Source: Bettongia penicillata ogilbyi (lineage: Eukaryota > Chordata > Mammalia > Diprotodontia > Potoroidae). From it: a stretch of DNA of 64,000 bases. Made by a program: the position numbers and the translations under genes. The notes beneath the pieces were generated by a model, which was given only the letters and a program-made list of their open reading frames with translations, searched no databases and was not told the DNA's origin. This document shows positions 23,125-34,405 of this stretch, in pieces (the first letter of the stretch is position 1; every line of letters starts with the position of its first letter). Location: NCBI GenBank assembly GCA_023548195.1, contig JAJHZJ010000416.1:1880729-1944728 (forward strand), written 5' to 3'.

Positions 23125-23345
23125 AAGGTAATTTATTTAAATGGATTTCTGGTGAAATCAGAGAATTTTAGAGAATATCTAATCCCACCTTATCATTTTA
23201 CAGATGAGAGAATCTTAGGAGACCTAGGCAGGCTAAGTGACTTGCCAAAGGTCATGTAACTAGTTTTCAACTGAGCAAGTACTACCTGGAACATTTCCTG
23301 ATTCCCAGTTATGTGCTTTTTCTATTATGCTACAAGAGTCTGATT
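23125..23345 (-). repeat. MIR3-type SINE
   Basis: Reverse copy: attttagagaatatctaatc, cattttacagatgagagaat, gtgacttgccaaaggtcat. Confidence 0.7.
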
Positions 23346-23599
23346 TGTCCAAGAGTTAAGTAGCTTCTCTAACTTAGGGCCTTTAGAAGCAGTATTAATT
23401 CCTTCAAGCAACAAGTAAATTGAGATCTGCCTGTAATAAATAGGATCTTACATAATTCAACCTTTCCTGGTTGCTATTATAAATACACATATTTACATAC
23501 ATATCTTCATCATCATCAATAAGTGTTTTACCAAGGGCTTATAATATATTTGAAAGTACCAGATGGGGAAGTATGGATAGAAAGCTATGGTGAAAAGAT

Positions 23600-24412
23600 C
23601 TGTGGGTTTTAGTAGGCTACAATCTTGATATCAGTCAACTGTGTGATAAAGCAAGCAAAAATGCTAATGCAATTTTATGCTGCACTCATGTCCAGAATGA
23701 GGAAAGTAAGAGCCCTTCTGTATTCTGCCCTAGTCAGACCACACCTAGTTTATTATGTTTAGTTCTGGATGCCATATTTTAAGAAGAAAATTGATAAGGT
23801 AAGAGTATGTAGAAGAAGAACAGAAGTTCTTAGACTTTAATGTCATAGATCCCTGATGATGCCTGTGGACCCTTTCTCAGAATGACATTTTTAAGTGCAT
23901 TTAAAAAAAGTAAATAACATTACCAAGGAAACTAATTTCATTGAAATATAGCTATACAAAAATTTTTTAAACAAACTCAGGGACCCTAAGTTAAAAACTC
24001 CTGATCTAGGGGAAGGTAAACACAGTAATAAAGGACTCTAAGATCAGGTCATCAGAGGATCAGCTGAAGGCAGGTTTATAAACTGGAGAAGAAAATTCTT
24101 GAAGGAAGGAGCTATGGTAAAGTGTTTGAGGGACTGTTATAGAGAAGAGTGATTCAACTTCTGCTTATTTTTGGGGACAGAACTAGATGCAATTAATGAA
24201 AGTTTCATAGAGGTACACTGAGCCTTATAAGGAAATAGTAAGGATAGTAAGGAAAAAGAGTCAGAGCTGGCTAATGTTGAAATGGGTCACCTTTTATCTC
24301 CATTCTAGAAGGTCTTTGATCAAAACTTAATTGTAGATAGGATTCTTTTTCAGGAATGGATTGTACTATATGGCCTCTGAAGTCCTTTCCAAATCTGAAA
24401 TTCTATGATATC
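23600..24412 (+). repeat. CR1/L3 LINE fragment
   Basis: Plus copy with ttctgccctagtcagaccac, acctagtttattatgttta and the 3' end tggcctctgaagtcctttcc, aaatctgaaattctatgat. A DNA-transposon-like piece is inserted at 23821-24003. Confidence 0.8.
23821..24003. mobile_element. DNA-transposon-like MITE inside CR1/L3
   Basis: Ends are inverted: left cagaagttcttagactt, right (reversed) caggagtttttaacttag. The middle has gatgcctgtggaccctttc. I could not see a clean target duplication. Confidence 0.5.
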
Positions 24413-24627
24413 TAATGCTATAGATTCTCCCAGTAATTTGGGTCCTACAATAATTTTACTTAAGAATTGCCTCCTCAGCTTTTTTTTTCTTTGTGGGAAG
24501 GAGGAAAGGTGAGGGGGGACCTGTGATTTCACTTGTAGAGAGAACTTTCATTAAGAAAACACCATCTACCAATGCATATTGACAGAAGCTTTGCATCTTA
24601 TGGACTCAGAGAGTTACCAGATAGACA

Positions 24628-24790
24628 CACAAACACACACACGTACATATATATATATATATATACACACACACATACATACATAGATATAAATAGATAG
24701 ATTGATAGATAGATATACACATACGCATGTATATATGTATATATAAATATATATGCATAGGTTTCAAGAATCTCTTGAACTACATATATG
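24628..24790. repeat. Compound CA/TA/GATA microsatellite region
   Basis: Runs of CA, TA, ACAT and GATA units mixed together. The reading frames through it are artefacts. Confidence 0.9.
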
Positions 24791-24829
24791 TTTGTATGCG
24801 TATATACACATGTTATTTTCTTCTTTAGA

Positions 24830-24950
24830 ATGTACATTTTAAAATGTGTAAGTTTCTATAGGGTAGGGACAATTTAACTTTCATTCTTATATCACCAGAA
24901 CCTGGCACATAATAGGTACTTAATAAATGCTTAATTGATTAATTAATTCC
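24830..24950 (+). repeat. L2/MIR 3' tail
   Basis: Reads aatgtgtaagtttctatagg, acctggcacataataggt and taataaatgcttaattgatt. Confidence 0.7.
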
Positions 24951-25117
24951 TGATTCTGAGGCCCCCTCACTATTTACAACATCCCACTGTTTCTCCTCAG
25001 CATTATATGATCCAATAAGATTTCTTTTCCTTAGAACTCTATTTCCAGACTGATGTATGACTGGATCAAATTCTCATCTCAGAGTCATCCAAAGCAATTA
25101 TGTGGAAGCTGGCATAA

Positions 25118-25430
25118 GGGTGGAAGGGGGGGGGGGAGGGAGGGTGAAGAGGGGATTTTCCTGCTATTTCAAGCCAGATCCTATGCAATTGCATGCCCAT
25201 TGTGAGTACATAAGTCTTAGATATGGGTCAGGCTTGGTTTCCCAAAGGAAGAGAGCTCATTATCATGAGACTAATTATATTTTCAAGCAGTTGGAACTAT
25301 TTTCTTGAGTAGCCAAAAATTAGGAGAGGGAGAGGGAAGTATAGAGGAAGGGAGGGAGAGAGAAAGGGAGAGGGAGGGAGGGAAACAGAGGGAGAGAAAG
25401 AGAGAGAGAGAGGGAGAGAAACAGTAGTAG
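25118..25430 (+). repeat. Purine-rich tracts (poly-G and GGGA/GAGA)
   Basis: An 11-base G run at about 25126 and a long G/A-only tract at 25318-25425. These are low-complexity stretches with mirror-like purine bias. Confidence 0.9.
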
Positions 25431-25439
25431 CAGGGAGTC

Positions 25440-26295
25440 TGAAGTAGAATGGGAGTTAACTCATGTTTTCTGCTTCCCAACCCTGGAATTCGTGCAACTG
25501 CCATGATGTGTATTAATTTCATGGGATAATGAAATATGGGGAAGGACAAGATTAAGAATCTGAGGGAAGGGGTCAAGCAAGAAAAGGTGTGTATTGAGGA
25601 AAGCTGGAGAAACTACAAAGGGAAAATACATAGAAAGGGGAGGCTGGAAGAAATGGAAATAAATTTCATCCACTTCAGAAATTTGCCAAGGCCTGGCAAT
25701 GGTTGTCAATATGCCATATTGAGATTTCATTGGGTCTTTTACTTAGCTAAACTAGATAGGTAAAGTTTAAATCACAAGTAACAAGACTCCAATTTATAGG
25801 CAAGAAAGTTCTGAAACACTCTATTCATAGAAGGACAAAACTTCTAAATGACAAATTGATGTGTTTGCCTTCCTTCCCAGAAACCCCAACCAACTTGGAG
25901 ATTATCAGTCAGGCAACAGAAATAATGGAACCTGCCTTCCTAATAAGGGGGAAATATTTTGCACAGAAATAAAGTGGAAAACAAAATGTCAATGATGCTG
26001 CAAGCAACAAACTTCTGCTGGTACACCTGCACTCCTTCATAGGTATGTAAAAATAATTTTTCCCCTTCTCCAGGGCAATCTTTCCATTCAAAGCATCTTT
26101 GCATACTGGAGCTTAGGAAACTAGATGGACAAGGGGCTCTCTCACTAAGAAAATCAGAGAAAGCTATCCTTTCCATCTCCACCCAACTGCATTGAATAAC
26201 AAGTTTAACCTGTCTCCAAATAGGAAAAGTGTAAATTGAAGAAAACTAATGAAAATCTTGTCAGAGAATTTAAATTGTATAAGAAATACAGCAAA
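25440..26295. other. PLEK intron 1, unique sequence
   Basis: No repeat recognised over about 0.85 kb. Composition is ordinary. Confidence 0.45.
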
Positions 26296-26299
26296 AGTT

Positions 26300-26490
26300 G
26301 TGGGATCAGAGAGTAAGACCTTAAAGATCATCTAGTCCAACTTTCATTTTTACAGATGAAAAGATTGAAGATCACAGTGCTTGTAATTTGTCTGGGGTCA
26401 TACATCTAAGAAAGTACTTGAGATGAGATTTGAACCCAGGTCTTCCTAACCCCAAGACAAGAGCTCTATCCACTACACCACATTGCTGCT
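26300..26490 (-). repeat. MIR3-type SINE
   Basis: Reads cttaaagatcatctagtcca, atttttacagatgaaaagat, ttgaacccaggtcttccta and the reversed head ctctatccactacaccacat. Confidence 0.8.
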
Positions 26491-26636
26491 TAGAGATACT
26501 GGAGAAATGATAGAACATTCTCAGAGTAGACTCTTAGAGTTCTTGACCACTGACTTTATCAGGAGATAGTGTTAATAACTTGTAAACACTGAGGGTGAGA
26601 ACCTCTGCATTAGAGATTGCAGCAAGAAGCAATAGA

Positions 26637-26697
26637 AGAAGAAGGAGGAGGAGGAGAAAAGAAAAAGAAGGAGGAGAAGAAGAAGAATACGAAGAAG
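26637..26697 (+). repeat. (GAA/GGA)n purine tract
   Basis: Purine-only trinucleotide-like tract. Confidence 0.9.
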
Positions 26698-26699
26698 TT

Positions 26700-27375
26700 T
26701 ATACACCTAAATTGGAAACTGTTTCCCTTCAGGATTAATGTATTAAACTGTGAAGATTCTCACTCAGGATTTCTAAGAAATGAGTACAGATTACAGGAAA
26801 TGCAAAATAAAAACTGGAGGAACTCCTTACATTAGTAATAAAGGAAGTTTACATGAGTCTAAACTGTGGGAAGATATAAATTGTGCTAATATTAATTTAG
26901 GGTCAGAACATATGGACTCATATCTCTGCTCACTATTTTCTACCTGGATGACCTTGAGAATGAACCTAAATATAATGAAAATAAAATGAGTGGACTGAAT
27001 GAAATAATCTCTAAGATAATTTCCATCTCTAAATCCAGATAGGTTCCACCTGAGATAGGTTCCACCATTTATTACTCTTAGGTACTTTTTAAAGATTGGT
27101 CTTTATGTGTCCCAGTGAAAGGTTTATTTGTATTGGTTTGATTTTTTTTTTATCCAAGTTCATTATCTAAATGAACAATTCTGTAACCAAAGAATATGTT
27201 CTTCCATCTTCATATGTACTATATGTTTATTCATACATTAACTTATTTTTTAAGTTAATGTCTCAATATTTTTTTCTCTAATGACAACAATTTCATAATT
27301 ACTGATTCTTTTTAGCTCTCCTTATAGAAAAGCTTTTTTAAAAAATTAAAAAGGTAGTTCCCAAGCCTCTGTGAT
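26700..27375. other. PLEK intron 1, AT-rich unique sequence
   Basis: Nothing recognised; several T and A runs. Confidence 0.5.
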
Positions 27376-27380
27376 CTGTT

Positions 27381-27722
27381 TGTGTTCATTCTATGTTTTC
27401 AAAGAAGACCATGACATTGAGAAATGATGACATGACTTGCACTTGACTTTGTTTTGAGTGAGGGAGGGCTGTGCAGGTCACCAGCCTCACTTCTCCTCCT
27501 GAGTCATCTGAATACAGTGACCTGATTGTTCATCAGGATGACTGAAGATGGCCCAGGATGCAAGGGGAGACCTTGGCCTTTTTAGGCTGGCTTTTTCAGG
27601 TAGAGGGAGGTAATGCCCATTGAGTGAATAGGACTCTTTAGGAAGTAGGCAGGGAATGGCCTTTTTAATGAACAAAAGAAAAAAATAACTAAATGAACAG
27701 AAACTGTTACTAGTGATAATTC
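27381..27722 (-). repeat. Marsupial interspersed repeat, copy C of the repeat at 37 kb
   Basis: The reverse complement aligns from its tattatc-like start through gccattccctg, gggcattacctccctct, catcctgggccatcttcag and the common end aagtcaagtgcaagtcatg. Copies A and B lie at 36995 and 37645 on the plus strand. I do not know the family name. Confidence 0.75.
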
Positions 27723-27774
27723 AGTCTAAGCCAACCATTAAGTGGAGCTTGGGCAGGGACTTGTTGCTGTCCAG

Positions 27775-27870
27775 CCCATGGGCTTCGGAAGAAGACAATG
27801 ACATCAGAGAAATGATGACATGACTTGCACTTGACTTTGTTTTGAGTAAGGGAGGGCTGTGACCTATTTA
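27775..27870 (-). repeat. Truncated copy D of the same repeat
   Basis: Only the 3' module is present: gaagacaatgacatcagaga, gatgacatgacttgcactt, gactttgttttgagtaagg. Confidence 0.75.
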
Positions 27871-28044
27871 CATAAAAATGGGAGCCTCCTTGATTTCATC
27901 AGCATGGGGAACTCCACTCTCCACCAAATCTAATTTAGTACTACATCCTGGGGAGTTGCTTGAGGCACACAGACTATCCAGGGATTCCATAACTAGTGAG
28001 TGCTGGAGAAGGGATTTGAACCCAGGTCTCAAACCCTAGTCTCA

Positions 28045-28292
28045 CTCAGCTAGGTGGTACGGTGGATAGAGTGCTGGCCCTGGGGTCAGGAGAACCTAAG
28101 TTCAAAAACAACCTCAGGTACTTACTAGCTGTGTGACCCTGGACAAGTCACTCAACCCTTTTTGCCTCTGTTTTCTTATCTAAAATTAGCTGGAGAAGGA
28201 AATGTCAAACCACTCCAGTATCTTTGCCAGGATCATGGAGAGTCACAGAGAGTAGGCCATGACTGAAGTGACTCATCAACAACTCGAAGCCT
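28045..28292 (+). repeat. tRNA-headed marsupial SINE with RTE-like tail, complete
   Basis: Head cagctaggtggtacggtgga, then gtgtgaccctggacaagtca, then the RTE-type tail gctggagaaggaaatgtcaa, ccactccagtatctttgcc. This is the clearest plus-strand copy in the window. Confidence 0.93.
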
Positions 28293-28519
28293 AGTTCTCA
28301 GTCTGCTAACTGTCATTGCCTAGCTACACAAGAATAAAAAACCAAGACATACATCCATTACTACCATTTACAAGAGAGGGTTGCTGCCTTTTGACAGGCA
28401 AATGGCCTTTTAGCTTTCTTTAGGAATGCTGTAAGATATACCCTGCATGCACAGTTGTACCATTCATTCATCGGCACCCAGGGTTTCTAACTTGTAGGAT
28501 AGTACCATCCTATGAACTA

Positions 28520-28715
28520 TGTTAAAACATGTTCATAAAGGCCGGTGAGGCAGTGGGGAAACTGACCTTAAAGTCAGGAAACCATTTCTGCCATTAATTT
28601 ACTGTGTGACCTTGGCTAAGTCCCTTCACTTTTCTGGATTTCAATTTCCTTATTTGTGGAATGGAGAGATTGATCTATAATCCCTTTCAGATCTAAAATT
28701 CTATGAATCCAAAGG
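28520..28715 (+). repeat. MIR-type SINE
   Basis: Plus copy with aaagtcaggaaaccatttct, gtgtgaccttggctaagtcc and the tail tccctttcagatctaaaatt. Confidence 0.75.
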
Positions 28716-29140
28716 AAGTCAGTTGGTTTTAGTGAGGCACCCCTTTATGCAGATCTCTTCTGAAAGAACATGAACTAAACCAATGAGACAAACTCTCCTT
28801 TTTCCTTTTGGTGCAGTGGAACACTGACCTCACATAAAAGGACAATATTTGCCTATCTATTTATGAAGGTATTTTTCACAGAATGCAAACTAAGCTCAGC
28901 CCCGCCAGTGAACTTCACATTTTGGTAAGAGAGTTTCAGAATGACTCTGGGGACAAACCCAACATCACAATTCAGGGGGGAAAAAGGGGCTAAAGTTAGA
29001 TGGTCTTTCCAAGCTTCATCACAGTTAGTTCACATATATTTGGGAAAGTCATCTCTTTCTTGGTAGCTCAGTTTTCTAATCTGCAAAATGGAACTCCTGC
29101 TACCTCACATACATGGTGAACCAATTATGTTGAGCAAAAG
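28716..29140. other. PLEK intron 1, unique sequence
   Basis: No repeat recognised. Confidence 0.45.
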
Positions 29141-29144
29141 ATTG

Positions 29145-29290
29145 TAGAATCACAAGATTTAGTGTTCAAAGAAACCTCAGAGATCGTTTAGTCCACCCTT
29201 ATCATTTCATATGAAAAAAATGAGACAGACTCTAAGCAATGTGCCCAAGTTCACACAAGACAAGATTCAAGATGAAGCCTCTAAAAAATA
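29145..29290 (-). repeat. MIR3-type SINE fragment
   Basis: Reads aaacctcagagatcgtttag, tccacccttatcatttca, then caatgtgcccaagttcaca. Confidence 0.6.
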
Positions 29291-29444
29291 GAATTTTAAA
29301 ATTATGTTGGTCTATAAACATGTCAACGTTAAGATACTAGGAAAGTAGGCTATCACTATCTTTATCAGTAATCATTTTGTTTTCATTCTCCACCTTATTG
29401 ACTTTACATCTTCTCCCTCCAAAAGAAACTTTAAAAAATTTCTG

Positions 29445-29825
29445 CAGATATTGTACAATGATCAGCTGTGAATGACTTAGCTAGTCTCAACAATATCCAA
29501 GACAGTTCCAAAGGACTCATGATGGAAAATGCTATCTACCTCCAGCGAGCGAACTGACAGTCTGCATGCAAATTAAAGCATGCTATTTTTCACTTTCTTT
29601 ATTTTAGTTTTTTTCCTTTCTTGATCTGTGTCTTCTTTCACAATATGAATAATATGGAAATATGTTTTGTATAATCACATGTATAACCTACATCAAATCA
29701 CTTAAGTCTCAGGAAAGGAAAGGAGGAAAAGAATCTGAAACTCAATTTTTAAAAATGCATGTTTAAAATTGTCTATATACATGTAATTGGGGGGAAATAA
29801 AGTATTATTTAAAAAAAATTTTTAA
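29445..29825 (+). mobile_element. L1 3'UTR fragment
   Basis: Reads atgatcagctgtgaatgact, actcatgatggaaaatgcta, aatatgaataatatggaaat and ends in an A-rich tail. It matches the ends at 32618 and 62515. Confidence 0.85.
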
Positions 29826-29954
29826 ATGAACATGAAGTCTGAGCAGTTTTGCACGTGAATAATGGCTCTACCTTCACCATTTCACATGCTAGGATGCTCC
29901 CTTATTCTGACCCACCTCTACTCAATGCTTAGCATCAAACATTCTTAAAAGCAA

Positions 29955-30135
29955 TCATTCCCAGTTGCCTCTCTAAGACTATGAGTTACAGACCAGTTGC
30001 TCATCCGCTTCTATGGAAGAAATTTGCATCCCAAGAGAGATCCCCTACACTGATGAAATCTCAGGTCAGGTCAATGAAAAATAAAATGATAAAAAAAATT
30101 TTAATGATTAAAAAAATTAATTAATGATTAAAAAA
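29955..30135 (+). repeat. SINE tail with A-rich end, next to PLEK exon 1
   Basis: Reads cagttgcctctctaagacta, tgagttacagaccagttgc, then a gaaatctcaggtcaggtc block and an A/T-rich tail 30080-30135. Confidence 0.65.
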
Positions 30136-30212
30136 TAAAAGCTAACAAAGACATCTCCCCCAGATTCCCTGCTGGAAACATGATGTCTTTTCAGGCAGTT
30201 GCTAGCACCTAC

Positions 30213-30254
30213 CTTTTTCACAAGGTAACCTTCCCTGATTTTCTTTGGTTCCAT
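30213..30254 (-). CDS. PLEK: PLEK coding exon 1 (start codon, residues 1-14)
   Basis: This exon starts pleckstrin, a cytosolic protein that moves to phosphoinositide-rich membrane when PKC phosphorylates it. It encodes MEPKKIREGYLVKK, the opening beta strand of the N-terminal PH domain; the human protein has Arg at position 5. I chose this ATG because it matches the known start and has G at -3 and G at +4. The open frame continues upstream to a stop near 30407 but contains no ATG there. The donor is AAG|gtaggt and the intron is phase 0. The 5'UTR continues to higher coordinates. Confidence 0.95.
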
Positions 30255-30610
30255 GTCTGCTAAATGCTCCCCAGAGTCAAGTTGTCTTAGTGGCTCTACC
30301 TCATCTGGAAGCCCTAGAGAGTTATGGGTTTCTTTTTGTACAGCTTGGTCACTTTCACAAGTTCCCCTTTGCCTGTCAATCACATGAACACATCCGGTTT
30401 CTCCTCACTGAGACAAAAAAGAGAATAGGGAACCAAGGTGCCTAACCACCCTCTTGCTTTGCAAATTTTGGGGACTTCAGTGTTAACAGAAAACTTGTGG
30501 TAAATATTTTCCTGTATGTCACAAAAAAGGGAGGGGTATGTTTCCAGAGGTGGGTTGGGCATTAAAAAAAATCAGGAGCAAGGAAAGGTGAAGCGGAAGG
30601 ATTCTCTTCA
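30255..30610 (-). promoter_or_regulatory. PLEK: PLEK 5'UTR and candidate promoter
   Basis: This repeat-free, CpG-poor sequence lies directly upstream of the start codon. On the minus strand it holds an ETS-like ACCGGATG (30391-30398). RUNX-type cores lie at 30444-30449 (aaccac) and 30496-30501 (tgtggt). An ETS/PU.1-like gcggaagg is at 30593-30600 on the plus strand. Such sites fit a gene expressed in platelets and leukocytes, but short motifs occur by chance. I see no clear TATA box. The transcription start is not determined. Confidence 0.35.
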
Positions 30611-30940
30611 CGGAAATGTTGGTGTTTGAAAGCATTGAAGGAAAATCCAGAATTTTAATAGAAATTCCAGGAAGCATAAAAGTTTCCCACATGTGTGAGT
30701 TGAAGAGGAAAATAATATTCCACTTTCTGGAAAGTATGTTTTATCTAGAGATGATCTTTTTCAAAGATGACCTTAAATAACAATATTAACAGCTATTGGA
30801 ACCTGAATTTAATTTTTCATTCCCTTCCTGTTCCCCTGTTCTCTTTTAAGCCAACAAAAATTAAGTTTGTGGAAGAGGCTCTTCAGGGAGGCCCTCTTTC
30901 CGGAGGCTACTCAGAGGAGGGCAGACAGAAAGACGAAGGA
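30611..30940. other. Upstream flank, unique sequence
   Basis: No repeat or exon recognised; could be part of the promoter-proximal regulatory region. Confidence 0.4.
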
Positions 30941-30944
30941 CCTT

Positions 30945-31325
30945 GATTCAATGTTATAAAAGGATGGGTTGAAAATATGAGGTATGCTTATCTTAGAGAA
31001 GAGAAAGGGGGGCAGAGCAGTGAGAGCATGAAAGCTGTCTTCAGGTACTCAAAGGGCTAGAAGGTTAGACAATCTATTTGGCCTCAAAAGGCACAGCAAG
31101 GAGCAATGGGTAGAAATTTAAAAAGGAGGACCTTAGGACATGGAAAACCTCTAATTAAAGGTGTGAGAAAGTGGAATGGACTGCCTTGAGAGACAGTAGC
31201 GTGTGCCTTCTTGGAGACCCTCAAGTAGAGGGTGACTTGACCCAATATCCTATCATAGGGCTTCCTTCCTTCCTCAGATGGCTGCTGAGGTCCCTTCTAG
31301 CCCTGAAATTCTGTAATTCTAATTC
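30945..31325 (+). repeat. CR1/L3 LINE 3' end
   Basis: Plus copy: gtcttcaggtactcaaaggg, gtggaatggactgccttga, gctgaggtcccttctagcc, ctgaaattctgtaattcta. Confidence 0.88.
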
Positions 31326-31439
31326 CTCTCTCTCTAGCTGCTGCCACAAGAGGTGGTGGTCCCTGCATCTCATAGTTGTTTCTCATCTTCTTTAGGCTGA
31401 TACATGTGACCAGACAGAACAGATTGACCACTGTCAATC

Positions 31440-32365
31440 ATCTCTTGTTGAATACTCTCTCCTTCTGTGACAGTTACTCTTATCACTATGGGTGTGTCCC
31501 CAAGGCTCTGACCTAAGCTCTCCTATTTTTTCCCTATATATTCTCTAAACAGGTGATCTCATTAGCATCCATTGTTTGAATGATCACCCATAAGCAGGTG
31601 ACTCCCAAATCAATATTCTTAGCCCTGATCTCTCTCCTGAACTCTAATCCAATATTATCAACCGCCCACTGTACCTCTCTACCTGGATATCCTTAAGGAA
31701 CCTCAAATTCAGTATACCTAAAATGGAATTCATCATATAGACCACAAAACCTATCTTTACTTCAAACTTGTCCATTTTCGTTGATGGTACCACCATCCTT
31801 CCAGTTGCCACCATGGAGCCACCCACAACTCAATTGTTTATCAACTCACTTATACAATCAGTTGTGTCTCCAAAACTTCCACCCCCTTCTCTTCTTTCAC
31901 ATAGCCTCTGTTCCAATTCAAGTCCTTATCACCTTTCTCCTGGATTATTGTAATAGCCTCATAAGCGGTTTTCCTGAATCCAGACTCTCCCCTCTATAAT
32001 CCATCCTTAACACAGCTGCCCAATATATATTCCTAAAACATTACACTCTACCATGGCACCATTGTGCTAAAAAAAATTAATAACTTCCTCCGGTCTCCGG
32101 AAAAAAAAACCCTTAGCTTGATATTAAATTCAACCCCACCCCAACCCACCCCACCCAACCCCACCCAATCTGGTTTCCACTAAACTTACAATTTTACTTC
32201 AGACTACTCCCTTTCACACATTTTTCATTTTAGTAAGACTGAAGCACAAGCTGTTAATCAAAATGATATTCTATTTCTTGTTTTCATAGATTTATCTAAG
32301 CAGCTCCCCCAGTTTCATGTCTAGAATGCAATCCTTCCTTAGCTATCCTTGTAGACTTCCTTTAA
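31440..32365 (+). repeat. L2 LINE, ORF2 end
   Basis: Plus copy with caggtgactcccaaatcaat, tctctcctgaactctaatcc, ttctcctggattattgtaat and a 3' part to about 32365. Stops are scattered through the frame. A CCCCA tract lies inside. Confidence 0.85.
32132..32168 (+). repeat. (CCCCA/CCCA)n tract
   Basis: Short C-rich tandem tract, all C and A, within the L2 copy. Confidence 0.9.
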
Positions 32366-32617
32366 AGCATGGTTCAAGTGACACTTGATGAGATCTTGCC
32401 CGTACAGAAAAATATTCAAGAAAAGTTTACGGCAATTTTACCACATCATTGTTTAAACAAGTAACCAAGGCTTGTGCTGGCAGTTACTTTGACGACGATC
32501 ATTCTGACAACCAGGATAAGAGTCTGTGAATCAGCCTAACTCTTGACCAAGTCCATCTTAATGAGTTTAAAGGCCAAAGTCCCCTTCCAATAGCAGCGTG
32601 ATATTTTGAAAACTATT
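32366..32617. other. Unique sequence between L2 and L1 ends
   Basis: No family recognised; contains a CpG-bearing block gacgacgatcattctgac. Confidence 0.4.
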
Positions 32618-32990
32618 TTTTATAGACTTAGCTCTTCTCAGCAATGCAAGGATTTAAGACAATTTGAAAGACTCATGATGGAAAATGCCATCCACATCCA
32701 GAGACCATGGAGTCTGAATGCAGATCAAAGCATATAATTTCCACCTTTTTTTTTGTTTCTTCTTTCTCATGTTTTTTCCTGTTTTGGTTTTAATTCTTCG
32801 TTACAACATGAGTAATGTGGAAATATGTTTAATATAATTGTATAAGTATAGCCTATATCAGATTGCATGTTGTCTTGGAGAGGGAGGTAGAGAGGGAGGG
32901 GGAGCAAATTTAGAACTCAAACCTTATAGAAGTAAATGCTGAAAACTAAAAAGTAATTAATTAAAGATATTAAAAATTAAATTATTTTCT
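32618..32990 (+). mobile_element. L1 3' end
   Basis: Reads tagacttagctcttctcagc, atgccatccacatccagag, gtaatgtggaaatatgttta and ctatatcagattgcatgtt. It ends in an A/T-rich tail. Confidence 0.88.
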
Positions 32991-33240
32991 CCTCTTTCAT
33001 AAAGTAGTCATAGAGCTGAAGAATTCTTAGTGGTTGAATTTTTTTTCTTCATACAATTTAATGTGTGGGTACTTCCCAAGTTACAAAAGTAAGGCTAGCG
33101 ATTGCTCCACGTTCATCAAGAGCTGGTTGATACTGCCTGTTTGCTATGATTTCTCTGCACAGCTATCAAGCTTCTCTGAAACAAATGGCACCACCCAGTG
33201 TCAGGAATAGAAAACTGTCTGATTCAAACTGTCTCATCCC
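32991..33240. other. Unique flank
   Basis: Nothing recognised. Confidence 0.4.
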
Positions 33241-33242
33241 CT

Positions 33243-33512
33243 ACGCAGCTAAATGGCTAAGTGGTTGAGTGGATAGAGTCCCAGGCCTGGAATGAGAAAG
33301 ATCTGAGTACAAATTCTGCCTTAAACACTTGTTAGCTGTGTAACTCCTGGGAAACTCACTTAACTTCTGTACAACTCAGTTTCCTCAATTGTAAAATGAG
33401 GATAATAGTACCATCTACCTTGAAGGACTGTTTCAAGAATCAAAAGACATATTTTTAAATGTCTTAGCACAGTACCTGGTACTTAATAGGTGCTTATTAA
33501 ATGCTGTTTCCT
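33243..33512 (+). repeat. Marsupial MIR-type SINE, full length
   Basis: Head taagtggttgagtggataga, middle cctcaattgtaaaatgagga, tail cagtacctggtacttaatag, gtgcttattaaatgctg. Confidence 0.85.
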
Positions 33513-33514
33513 TT

Positions 33515-34260
33515 ACTATCTCCTTTTTATCCCCACCAAAGAGGCCATATAGATTATGCTTCTCCATTTTTCATCATCATTATTATCATTACTCAGATTT
33601 TAATGAGGTTTTCAAAGTACTTCACAATCAGTCTAAAAAAATGGGTAAATTATTTACTAATATGCACATTTTGCAGGAAAGTATATTGAGACTTGGGAAG
33701 ATTAAAAGACTCCCAGATTTGCAAGTATTAGAACTTGGATCATGACTAATTTCATTTTTGCCTTAAAGAATCAATTTCTCATACATGTATATCTATGTTT
33801 ATTTGCATGTATGTGTTTTCTTGAGGTGCTTTAATTCTTCAGAAAACATGTTTTTTCCATATTTCATTTCTTATGACACCAGTAATGGTCATGGAACATA
33901 AGTGTAGACTTTGTACCATGAAAAAGGAAACCCATAAAGTCAAGTCAACCAAATTAATGGCACTTGCCTTAAATCAGTAAAGCTATGGAAAGTGGAAGTC
34001 CCTTCCAAATCTTCAGAAAAATCTCTTCCTCTTTCTTGTTTCTCCCCCAAGTAAACTTGCTTTTTCTCATACAGAGAATCAGAATCTCTAAGCTGAAAAG
34101 GATCAGATGCCCCCATGGCAACACTGATCATAAATGGTAATACAAGTTTGTCTAAAGTGTACAAGATAATGAAAGTACCAGTATTCAAGATATGTAAATA
34201 TATCTATATGTAAATATATTTATATAGCTATAACTTTAATATGGATGTATTTATGTACAT
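33515..34260. other. Flank, mainly unique
   Basis: 33570-33720 may be a worn reversed SINE (aagtacttcacaatcagtc). The rest is not recognised. Confidence 0.35.
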
Positions 34261-34264
34261 AATA

Positions 34265-34405
34265 TTCTCTTTCATTTTATTTATATATTTATCAAGCATT
34301 TGTTAAACATTCACTAAGGCAAGACATTGTACAAGGGTCTGAGGATGCCATGAGAATGCAAAAAACAATGTTTGCCCTCCAGAAAGCATAAATATAACTC
34401 CTTTA
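34265..34405 (+). repeat. Old interspersed repeat fragment
   Basis: Reads caagcatttgttaaacattc, actaaggcaagacattgtac and gtttgccctccagaaagcat, the start of the repeat described at 14690. Confidence 0.5.

Larger units (their letters stand above)
1..30254 (-). other. PLEK: PLEK (pleckstrin) locus, 5' two-thirds of the gene
   Basis: The gene runs from the ATG at 30254 leftwards and leaves the window at base 1. The six coding exons have the sizes 42, 156, 182, 92, 185 and 105 bp and intron phases 0, 0, 2, 1, 0 and 0. Introns 1 to 5 are about 17.9, 2.6, 3.8, 3.7 and 1.0 kb. The joined frame gives 254 residues with no stop and with the residue numbering of human pleckstrin (350 aa), so this is a functional-looking gene and not a processed copy. 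The exons for roughly residues 255-350 (most of the second PH domain) are not in the window. 5'UTR and transcription start are not determined. Confidence 0.95.

Noticed and set aside
30117..30383. Possible N-terminal extension of pleckstrin of 43 residues
   Set aside because: The frame is open upstream of the ATG, but the apparent first codon at 30381-30383 is GTG, no ATG lies in the open stretch, and the next upstream stop is at about 30407. The known start at 30254 fits the family.
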